Assembly: GCA_002279065.1 (NCBI GenBank)
Contig: NCKB01000001.1
Coordinates: forward strand, 310,001-374,000
Origin: Lysobacterales bacterium 15-68-25
Lineage (GTDB): Bacteria; Pseudomonadota; Gammaproteobacteria; Xanthomonadales; Rhodanobacteraceae
Reading direction: 5' to 3'
DNA length: 64,000 nucleotides
A model generated the notes under the pieces. The model was not told the DNA's origin and did no database searches. It worked only from the letters and a program-made list of their open reading frames with translations. Every line of letters begins with the position of its first letter. Position 1 is the first letter of the stretch. Of the stretch, positions 35,329-42,745 are shown in pieces. A program made the position numbers and the translations under genes.

Positions 35329-35883
35329 ATGCATACGCCAGAAGAAGGTCGCGGCGCTCCGCAGGAATCTCCGGATCCGGGGTACGCGCTGCGCGTGGCG
35401 GAGCTGTTCCGCGAGCACAACCGGGCCCTCGTGGCCTTCCTGCGCTGCCGGCTGGACTCGCTCTCCGATGCGCAGGAGGTCGCGCAGGAAGCCTACGTGC
35501 GGCTGGTGACGCTGGAGCGCCCGGAGACGGTGGAATCGTTGCGTGCCTACCTGTTCCGCATCGCGTCCAACCTCGCAGTCGATCGCTTGCGGATGCGCCA
35601 GGTGCGCGCCAACCATCCCTTCGAGCCGGTCGAGCAGGAGCTGCACCTGGCACCGGTACCCGAGCGCACGGCCGAAGCAGGCGAGCGACTGCATCGCCTG
35701 GCACAGGCGCTGCGGGAGCTTCCCGCGAAGACCGCCCGGGCGTTCGTCGCTCACATGATCGATGGCCGCGACATCGGTTCGATTGCGAGCGACATGCGCA
35801 TCAGCGAGCGCATGGTTCGCTACCACGTCACCCACGCCCTCGCCCATTGCCGGGCACGGGTGGACGAATCGGAGAATTCCTGA
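35329..35883 (+). CDS. ECF RNA polymerase sigma factor (FecI-like)
   Basis: A 184-aa sigma-70 family ECF factor. Region 2 is VAELFREHNRALVAFLRCRLDSLSDAQEVAQEAYVRLVTLERP with AYLFRIASNLAVDRLRMRQ; region 4 is LPAKTARAFVAHMIDGRDIGSIASDMRISERMVRYHVTHALAHCRARV. No region 3, as in all ECFs. It is coupled to the FecR gene by a TGATG overlap, the classical cell-surface-signalling arrangement. ATG 35329 is chosen because the upstream open frame is Pro/Arg-rich and unlike the family; no strong ribosome-binding site is visible. Confidence 0.88.
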   Translation: MHTPEEGRGAPQESPDPGYALRVAELFREHNRALVAFLRCRLDSLSDAQEVAQEAYVRLVTLERPETVESLRAYLFRIASNLAVDRLRMRQVRANHPFEPVEQELHLAPVPERTAEAGERLHRLAQALRELPAKTARAFVAHMIDGRDIGSIASDMRISERMVRYHVTHALAHCRARVDESENS

Positions 35884-36854
35884 TGTCCAGCGCCGCCCAC
35901 GAACAGACCCTTCGCGTCGCCGCCGACTGGTGGATGCGCCTGCGCGCTGCGGATGCAGACGAGCGCACGACCGAGGCGTGGCTGGCCTGGATCGACCAGG
36001 ATGCCAGTCACCTTCCGGCTTTCGAGCAGGTCGGCGCGCTGGCCGAGCGACTCGGCCGCGTTGGCGCGGTGACGCGGGCGCGGCTGGTGGCCGAGTTCGC
36101 GCCAGCGCGTCCCCGCCGCCGCTGGATGCCCTTGGCCGCCGCCGCGGCCGCCCTGATCGCCCTCGGGCTGGCCTACCTGGCTTGGCCGGACCGCGGGCCG
36201 ACGGTGTTGCAGTACGCCAGTCGCATCGGTGGCCACCAGGAGGTCGGCCTGGCCGATGGCTCGCAGGTCGCCGTCGGTGCGGCCACCGAGCTGAGCACGA
36301 GCTTCAACGGCAGGCGGCGTCGGGTCGAGCTGGAGCGCGGCGAGGCCTATTTCCGGGTCGTGCACGATCCGCGTCGCCCGTTCGTGGTCCGGGCTGGCCC
36401 GGTGACGGTCGAGGACATTGGCACCGCGTTCGACGTGCGCCGCACCGGGGACCAGGTGACCATCGCCGTGGCCGAAGGCCGCGTGCGCGTCGCCGATGGG
36501 CGTGGAGGCAGCCTGGAGGCGGCGGCTGGCCAGGCCATTCGCTTCGATCCCGCACATCCCGCGATGCAGGTGACCGCGGTCGACCCGGCACAGGTCGCCG
36601 CCTGGCGCGCCGGCCGGCTGGACTTCGACAACGAGCCCTTGCCGATCGTGGTGGCGAACATCAACCGCTATCGGCCGCAACCGCTGCGCATCGGCGACGC
36701 CAGGCTGGCGGCGCTCACCTTCACCGGCACCGTGCGCACCGACGCCATCGATGAGTGGTTGCGCACGCTGCCACAGGTGCTGCCGGTCGCCGTGCGCCGG
36801 CAGGCTGGTGGGGTCGTGCTCGAGCACGCCGGGTCCCCATCCGCGCCACGCTGA
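35883..36854 (+). CDS. FecR-type anti-sigma factor
   Basis: A 323-aa inner-membrane regulator. The N-terminal cytoplasmic DUF4880 domain (AADWWMRLRAADADERTTEAWLAWIDQDASHLPAFEQV) binds the sigma factor. It is followed by a transmembrane helix (WMPLAAAAAALIALGLAYLAW, about 80-100) and the periplasmic FecR domain (LADGSQVAVGAATELSTSF, RVELERGEAYFRVVHDPRRPFVV, VEDIGTAFDVRR). A C-terminal STN-like segment ends the protein. FecR passes a signal from a TonB-dependent transducer to its ECF partner. Its ATG overlaps the sigma stop codon; the transducer gene follows 63 bp downstream. Confidence 0.9.
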   Translation: MSSAAHEQTLRVAADWWMRLRAADADERTTEAWLAWIDQDASHLPAFEQVGALAERLGRVGAVTRARLVAEFAPARPRRRWMPLAAAAAALIALGLAYLAWPDRGPTVLQYASRIGGHQEVGLADGSQVAVGAATELSTSFNGRRRRVELERGEAYFRVVHDPRRPFVVRAGPVTVEDIGTAFDVRRTGDQVTIAVAEGRVRVADGRGGSLEAAAGQAIRFDPAHPAMQVTAVDPAQVAAWRAGRLDFDNEPLPIVVANINRYRPQPLRIGDARLAALTFTGTVRTDAIDEWLRTLPQVLPVAVRRQAGGVVLEHAGSPSAPR

Positions 36855-36891
36855 CCCCCGTCGCGGGGCCTGCGGGCCCGTGCCACACTGG

Positions 36892-36912
36892 CCGCTTTCA
36901 CCGGGAAAGCGG
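36892..36912 (+). promoter_or_regulatory. Hairpin just before the TonB-receptor start
   Basis: CCGCTTTC (36892-36899) and GAAAGCGG (36905-36912) form an 8-bp stem ending 5 nt before the ATG at 36918, overlapping the likely ribosome-binding sequence. It could reduce translation. CACACT at 36883-36888 may be a -10. Confidence 0.4.
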
Positions 36913-36917
36913 GGCAC

Positions 36918-39281
36918 ATGGGGCGGGGTGGGGTGCGCTGGCTGCTGGGCAGCCTGTTGCTGGTGGTGTCCGGAGCGAGCGAGGCGGGTCCGTCCGCTGC
37001 ATGCCGTCGCTTCGACGTGCCCGCACAGCCGCTGGCCACTGCCCTGATCGCGTTCGGTCGGCAGGCGGACGTGCAGGTGCTTACCGACGGTGCCGCGGTG
37101 GCAAGGGTGCGTTCGCCGGGCATCCGCGGTTGCCTGGATGCACAGGCAGCGCTGGCCGGCCTGCTGCGAGGCAGCGGTCTCGAGTACACCTTCACCGGAA
37201 CGGCAACCGTCGCCGTGACACCCATCGCTACCCCGAGCCCGGCGCCGGGGCGTGGCGTGGCCCCGGCCCGCGAACTGGCGCCGGTGGAGGCGGACGCGAT
37301 GGTGGCGCGCGACCGCGGCTTCCTCGCTGTGCTGACCAGCACCGCATCGCGCGAAGATGCCGCGTTGATCGACGTACCGCAGTCGGTGAGCGTGGTCACC
37401 CGCGACCTGATGGACGCACAGCAGGCGCAGAGCGTGGCCGATGTGGTGCGCAACGTCGCCGGCGTGCAGGCGATCGACGGTGCGACCGGCCTGCCGTCGT
37501 TCCAGATCCGCGGCTTCTATACCGGCAACGGACTGATCGACGGCATGCCCAGCAGCATCGCCGGTTCGGGCGACTTTCCGCCGCTTATCGGGCTGGATCG
37601 GGTGGAGGTGTTCAAGGGGCCGCAGTCGATCCTTGGCGACACCACCGGCAACACCTTCGGCGGCCTTTTGAACGTGACCCTGAAGCAGCCTCGGAGCCGC
37701 CCCTCGCACTTGCTGCAGTACGCGCTGGACGATGACGGGCAGGCCAGCGTCGGCGTCGACCTGACCGGGCCATTGTCGGGCTATCCGGGGTTCGACTACC
37801 GCCTGGTCGCCTATGGCGGATACGCCGACCACTCGGCGCAGGGCTACCGCAACCGCCGCAGCGGTTACTTGGCACCGTCGTTGGCATGGCAGGACGAGCG
37901 CACCCGGTTGGTGGTCGGCGCCCAGCGCATCGCCAACCGCCTGCCGACGCCGGACCACCTCGTGCTGCTGGGCGATCGCCTGTCGCAGGCCTCGCCGTTC
38001 GGCCTGCTGCCGGGTCACCCCGGTGACTACGCCAGCTATCGCACCAGCCGGCTCTACTATCTGCTCGATCGCCAGCTCGACGCGCGTTGGTCCTGGCGCA
38101 GCCGTGGCCAGTACGTCTCGCAGCGCAATGCCTCCTCGGCATGGACGCTGGCCGATCCCCAGCCGGATGGGCAGGTGCTGGCCGTCGCCCAGCAGTACCG
38201 CTACGGCGATGCCTACGATTCGCTGCAGAACGACCTGGTCGGCACTTTCACCACCGCGGCGACCGAGCACACGGTGACGCTGGGGCTGGACTATGCACGC
38301 GCCCGCGTCGGCCACATCGAGGATCGCATCGGCCTTTACGGCAACGCGCCGTTCGACCTTTACGGCGGTATCGCGCTGCCGCCGGCCGCGTCGGTCCTGA
38401 CGCCCGCGGACGACTCGCCGCAGCCGGGCTCGCCCTGGCAGACCGACACCGGACTGTTCGTGCAGGACCAGTGGGCGATCGGCGAACGCTGGAACCTCGT
38501 GGGCACGGCGCGGCGGTCGGCTTACGAGGTCATCGCCACCGATCCGCAGGGCCGGACGGTGCAGCTGCATCGCTCGCGCTGGGTACCGGATGCGGGCTTG
38601 GCCTACAAGCCGTCGCCCGGAATTACGCTCTACGCCAGCATGGCCAGCGGGTTCCAGTCGCTCTCCTACCTGGGCAGCGACGGCCGCCTGCTGCCGCCGG
38701 CGCTGTCCCGCCAGGTCGAGGCCGGTGCCAAGTTCGAGCTGTTCGACCAGCAGGCTCGACTCACCCTGGCGGCGTACCGCATCCGGCTCGACCACAGCTA
38801 CCTGCTGGTGTCGGCGCAACAACCGGGATTCGCCTCGCTCGGGCCGGGACAGACCAACCGTGGTGCAGAGGTGGAACTGGTCGGCCGGCTCGCCGCCGGG
38901 CTGGACGCCAGCCTCAACTACACCAACGCCCGCATCGCCAACCGCGATGGCACGGCCGCGCCCGGTGCGCCGCGACAGCGCCTGGACCTCTGGTTGGACT
39001 ACCGCTTCCAGGGGGTACGGCTTCAGGGCTGGGGTATCGGCGGCGGCGTGCGCGCGCGTAGCCGCTCGCTGGGGCAGAGCTCGGACTTCAGTACCTGGTA
39101 TCGCGTTCCCGGCCAGGCTGAGCTCGACTTCGCGCTGTCGTACCGGGCGCCGCGCTGGCGCGTGACCCTGGGCGCCGGCAACCTGCTCGCGCGGCGCCTG
39201 TATGCGGCAGATTTCGACGAGACCTTCATCCCCCTGCGCACGCGGACCCGGCTGAGGCTCACCGGCAGCTACGACTTCTGA
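36918..39281 (+). CDS. TonB-dependent transducer with N-terminal STN signalling domain
   Basis: A 787-aa outer-membrane receptor. The signal peptide (about 1-24) is followed by an STN domain (about 30-95, CRRFDVPAQPLATALIAFGRQADVQVL), which contacts FecR in the periplasm. The plug has DVPQSVSVVTRDLMDAQQAQSVADVVRNVAGVQ and FQIRGFY, and a 22-strand barrel ends in GSYDF with the terminal Phe. The plug type is that of siderophore receptors (FpvA/FhuE/FoxA-like), but no siderophore genes are nearby. With the sigma and FecR genes it makes a complete surface-signalling cassette. Confidence 0.92.
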   Translation: MGRGGVRWLLGSLLLVVSGASEAGPSAACRRFDVPAQPLATALIAFGRQADVQVLTDGAAVARVRSPGIRGCLDAQAALAGLLRGSGLEYTFTGTATVAVTPIATPSPAPGRGVAPARELAPVEADAMVARDRGFLAVLTSTASREDAALIDVPQSVSVVTRDLMDAQQAQSVADVVRNVAGVQAIDGATGLPSFQIRGFYTGNGLIDGMPSSIAGSGDFPPLIGLDRVEVFKGPQSILGDTTGNTFGGLLNVTLKQPRSRPSHLLQYALDDDGQASVGVDLTGPLSGYPGFDYRLVAYGGYADHSAQGYRNRRSGYLAPSLAWQDERTRLVVGAQRIANRLPTPDHLVLLGDRLSQASPFGLLPGHPGDYASYRTSRLYYLLDRQLDARWSWRSRGQYVSQRNASSAWTLADPQPDGQVLAVAQQYRYGDAYDSLQNDLVGTFTTAATEHTVTLGLDYARARVGHIEDRIGLYGNAPFDLYGGIALPPAASVLTPADDSPQPGSPWQTDTGLFVQDQWAIGERWNLVGTARRSAYEVIATDPQGRTVQLHRSRWVPDAGLAYKPSPGITLYASMASGFQSLSYLGSDGRLLPPALSRQVEAGAKFELFDQQARLTLAAYRIRLDHSYLLVSAQQPGFASLGPGQTNRGAEVELVGRLAAGLDASLNYTNARIANRDGTAAPGAPRQRLDLWLDYRFQGVRLQGWGIGGGVRARSRSLGQSSDFSTWYRVPGQAELDFALSYRAPRWRVTLGAGNLLARRLYAADFDETFIPLRTRTRLRLTGSYDF

Positions 39282-39415
39282 CGGCTCCGTTTCCATCTTT
39301 TTCCCCTCGCACGTCTTGTGCATGAAGGGCCGGTTGCCTGCATGGCGGTCGGTCCCCTTCGCCGGCTGTTTCGAAACCCGGCGAAACCATCCAGACAAGA
39401 ACCGGGGAGACAGGG

Positions 39416-42400
39416 GTGAGGAAGACTGCATATCGGCCTTTGGCCATGGCATTGGCGTACGCATTTGCGTCCCATGCCTGGGCGCAGACCAGCGACGTGC
39501 CGCTGGACGTGATCAAGCAGGACTACGGCAACGGCCAATACGGCTACCGCCTGGGCATCAACGTCGGCGTCAACGGCGCCACGCCGAAGGAGTACCTGTT
39601 CGACACCGGCTCGGACTCGTTCAACATCGACGTGGGAATGGGCGCCCTGCATGGCAGCTCGCCCGACTGGTTCCCCAGTCAGCCCGGCGCCAGTACGGGG
39701 CCGCTGCAGTTCTACCTCTACGGTGACGGCACCTATGGCTATCTGCAGTCGTCCACGACCGTATCGAGCATGCAGTTCTACGACAGCAGCTCCGGTGCGC
39801 GGGTGGGCAACTTCGATACCGCCGCCGGCGCGCCCGTGGCGGTCAACTACGCCTGGGTCAGCTCCACCGCCACCGGCGACCCGGTCGGCAGCATCGGCAA
39901 CGTCACGCTGAAGATCGACACCGACTTCCAGCAGAACCTCGCCGACGGCAAGGCGCCCGAGGAGGGTGCGTTCTACGGCACCTTCGGCGCCGGCGACTTC
40001 GGCAACGGCGTGCCGGGCATGCTCACCCGCAGCGGCTATATCGTCGAGGCGAACGGCGGTGCGGGCGTGCCGGGCACCTGCGGCCAGGGCTGCCTGATCC
40101 TCGGACTGACGCCGGCGCTGCGGGCCCAGTTCCTCAGCGTGGTGCCGTGGACCGGCGGCGCGCAGGGCAGCTTCGCGTTGTCCGGCGCGCCGTCGGCCGC
40201 GCAGTTCGACACCCAGTTCGTGTACGCGCTGAGCGACGGCACGCACACCTCCAGCGCGGTGCTGCCGACGCTTTTCGACACCGGCACGCCGAACATCATG
40301 CTGATCGACAACGGCGTGGGCCTGGTCGACGGCGAGACCGCGGCCGGCCACCTCAATCCCTACGGCGACGAGAACCCGGGCATCACGCTCACCGTCACCG
40401 GGGCCGCGCACGGCGCGCTGCCCACCTCGATCGCCACCGGCGACGACGCCAGCGGCGACTACAGCAACGTGGTCACGCTTGGGCCCTACGGCGGCTTCCC
40501 GAGCAGCGCGATCTACGGCATCAGCTTCTTCATGCACAACGCGGTGATGTACGACCTGGCCAACCAGTCGACCGGCTACACCCCGTTCTACGTGACCGAT
40601 GCCCCCATCACCGCGGCATTCACCGCGACCGCCGCGATGGGGCCGCTGGGGCTGGCCGGCACTATTTCCGGCAGCGGCGCTTTCACCGTGGCGGGCGGCG
40701 GCGTGGCCAACCTCAGCGGCAGCAACACCTACACCGGCGCGACGGTGGTCGAGCGCGGCGGTTGGCTGGGGCTGGCCGGGCCGGGCAGCATCGCCCGTTC
40801 GTCCGGCGCGCAGGTGGACGGCGCGCTGGACCTCTCCCGCGCATTCCAGGCCACCGATCTGGCCTCGCTTTCCGGTAGCGGCACGGTGATGCTCGGCGGC
40901 AACCTCCTGACGCTGACCAACGCCTCGGGCGACTTCGCCGGCCAGCTGGTCGATGGCGGGCTCGGCGGCGGGGCCGGTGGTGGCCTGGTGGTGTCCTCCG
41001 GGCGCCAGCGGCTGAGCGGCGACAACACCTATACCGGTGCCACCGGCGTGGCCGCCCGCGGCGAACTGGACCTCACCGGTTCGCTGGCCGGCAACGTGCT
41101 CAACCTCGGCGTGCTGGACAACCAGGGCCGGATCGGCGGACTGGTGGTGAACGAAGGCATGCTCGCCGACGCCGGCGACATCGGCGGCGGGCTGGCGAGC
41201 AGCGGCGTGGTGGCCGGGCAGGGCCGCGTCGGCGCCGACCTGCTGGTGACCGCCGGCCGCATCGCGCCGGACGGCCAGGGTTTCGTCGGTGCGGGCGATT
41301 ACCGGCAGGCGGCCGGCGCCACGCTGTGGCTGCAGCCGCTGGCCGGCCAGCCGGCGTCGGCGGCGGGGATCGCCGTGTCGGGCTCAGCCACGCTGGACGA
41401 CGGCGCCTTGCTGGCCGCCGCCCCGTCCGCACCCGGCCGCTTCTACCAGGTAGGCGCTCGCTACACGGTGCTGAGCGCGGGCAAAGGCGTGCAGGGGCAG
41501 TACGCCCTCGCCGGCGGCGGCGCGGTGAGTGCCGTGCTCGGCGTGGCGGCGGCCTACGACGCGGGTCACGTCTTCCTCGACGTGCTGCAGCAGCGCAGCC
41601 TGACCGCCATCGACGGCACCGCCAACCAGCGCGCGGTGCTCGGCGGCGTGCAGACCCTGGCCGCCGCCAGCCCGGTGTTCACTGCCGTCGTCAACCAGGC
41701 GACCGATGCGGCCGTCCGCGGCGCCGCCGATGCGCTCTCCGGCGACATCCACGCCAGCCTGCGCGGCACCCTGCTGGACGACAGCCGCTTCATCCGCGAT
41801 GCGGCCGATGAGCGGCTGGTGCAGGTCAGTGGCGATGATCTCGCTGCCGGCCCCGCGACCGGGACGCCGGGTCGCCACGGCTTTACCGCGTGGGGCCAGG
41901 TGCTCGGCGCCTGGGGTCACCGAGCCGGCGACGGCAACGCGGCCGGTGCAGCCCGCTCGCTGGGTGGCGCGATGGTCGGTGGCGACCTGCCGTTGGGCGA
42001 GGCGTCGCGCATCGGCGTGATGGCGGGCTACACCCGCACCTCGATGCGCGTGCCTGCCCGCGCCGGTACCGATCGCAGCGACGACACGCATCTGGGCTTC
42101 TACGCCGGGCAGCAGCGCGGCGACTGGCGCCTGCGCGGCGGTCTCGCCGTCAGCTGGCACCGGTTCGACGCGGCACGCACCGTCGCCTTCAGCGGTTTCT
42201 CCGAGCGCCTGTTCGCGCACGGTCGCGCGACCACCTCGCAGGCGTTCGCCGAAGTGGGCCGCCGGGTCTCGTGGCGCGGCGTGGCGCTGGAGCCGTTCGC
42301 CCGCGCGGCCTACGTGCGCCTGGCCAACCCCGCCTTCGCCGAGCGTGGCGGTTCGTCCGCGCTGGCCGTGCGGGGGCAGGACGACGTGGTGGCCTACGGC

Positions 42401-42700
42401 ACGCTGGGCGCGCGCGCGGGCACCCGTTTCGCCTTCCGCCACAGCGTGCTCGACGCGCACGTGCAGTTGGGCTGGCGCCACGGCTTCGGCCGCATGCGGC
42501 CGGATGCGGCGATGGCGTTCGGCGGCAGCTCGAGCTTCGTCGTCGATGGCGTGCCGATGGCGCGCGACGCGATGGTGCTGGACGCGGATCTGGCCCTGCC
42601 GCTGTCGCGCACGACCACGCTCACGTTCGCCTACGACGGCCTGCTCGGCCATCGCAGCGTGGATGGCGCTGTCCGCGGCGGGCTGGTCTGGCGGTTCTGA
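39416..42700 (+). CDS. Autotransporter with pepsin-like aspartic protease passenger
   Basis: A 1094-aa protein (GTG start, GGGGAG 7 nt upstream). Residues 1-23 are a signal peptide. Residues about 40-395 look like a two-lobed pepsin-type aspartic protease. The first catalytic motif is LFDTGSDSFNID (D63), the flap-like YGDGTYG is at 102-108, the second motif is LFDTGTPNIMLID (D288), and the closing segment VMYDLANQSTGYTPFYV (377-393) resembles the pepsin C-terminus. Two passenger repeats follow (LSGSNTYTGATVVERGG, 433-449; LSGDNTYTGATGVAARG, 533-549), then glycine-rich beta-helix-like sequence and an autotransporter beta-barrel (about 820-1094) ending VWRF. Bacterial A1 proteases are rare, and the fusion is unknown to me. 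It lies 134 bp after the TonB transducer. Protease activity is inference; the domain layout is seen. Confidence 0.85.
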   Translation: MRKTAYRPLAMALAYAFASHAWAQTSDVPLDVIKQDYGNGQYGYRLGINVGVNGATPKEYLFDTGSDSFNIDVGMGALHGSSPDWFPSQPGASTGPLQFYLYGDGTYGYLQSSTTVSSMQFYDSSSGARVGNFDTAAGAPVAVNYAWVSSTATGDPVGSIGNVTLKIDTDFQQNLADGKAPEEGAFYGTFGAGDFGNGVPGMLTRSGYIVEANGGAGVPGTCGQGCLILGLTPALRAQFLSVVPWTGGAQGSFALSGAPSAAQFDTQFVYALSDGTHTSSAVLPTLFDTGTPNIMLIDNGVGLVDGETAAGHLNPYGDENPGITLTVTGAAHGALPTSIATGDDASGDYSNVVTLGPYGGFPSSAIYGISFFMHNAVMYDLANQSTGYTPFYVTDAPITAAFTATAAMGPLGLAGTISGSGAFTVAGGGVANLSGSNTYTGATVVERGGWLGLAGPGSIARSSGAQVDGALDLSRAFQATDLASLSGSGTVMLGGNLLTLTNASGDFAGQLVDGGLGGGAGGGLVVSSGRQRLSGDNTYTGATGVAARGELDLTGSLAGNVLNLGVLDNQGRIGGLVVNEGMLADAGDIGGGLASSGVVAGQGRVGADLLVTAGRIAPDGQGFVGAGDYRQAAGATLWLQPLAGQPASAAGIAVSGSATLDDGALLAAAPSAPGRFYQVGARYTVLSAGKGVQGQYALAGGGAVSAVLGVAAAYDAGHVFLDVLQQRSLTAIDGTANQRAVLGGVQTLAAASPVFTAVVNQATDAAVRGAADALSGDIHASLRGTLLDDSRFIRDAADERLVQVSGDDLAAGPATGTPGRHGFTAWGQVLGAWGHRAGDGNAAGAARSLGGAMVGGDLPLGEASRIGVMAGYTRTSMRVPARAGTDRSDDTHLGFYAGQQRGDWRLRGGLAVSWHRFDAARTVAFSGFSERLFAHGRATTSQAFAEVGRRVSWRGVALEPFARAAYVRLANPAFAERGGSSALAVRGQDDVVAYGTLGARAGTRFAFRHSVLDAHVQLGWRHGFGRMRPDAAMAFGGSSSFVVDGVPMARDAMVLDADLALPLSRTTTLTFAYDGLLGHRSVDGAVRGGLVWRF

Positions 42701-42707
42701 GGTCCTG

Positions 42708-42740
42708 GCCGTCCGGTCGTCTTTGCGACGACCGGACGGC
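42708..42740. terminator. Bidirectional terminator hairpin
   Basis: A 14-bp perfect stem, GCCGTCCGGTCGTC / GACGACCGGACGGC, with loop TTTGC lies between the convergent autotransporter and LTA-synthase-like genes. T-runs are short on both sides. Confidence 0.75.
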
Positions 42741-42745
42741 TTCAT

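Noticed and set aside
35820..39464. A 1214-codon open frame on the minus strand across FecR and the TonB transducer
   Set aside because: Spurious translation with histidine/arginine-rich low-complexity sequence; the plus strand encodes two recognisable proteins.
39416..40620. Passenger N-terminus as a single-lobe retropepsin
   Set aside because: Two DTG motifs in one chain, with a flap-like motif and a pepsin-like C-terminal segment, fit a bilobal enzyme better; not proven without a structure.
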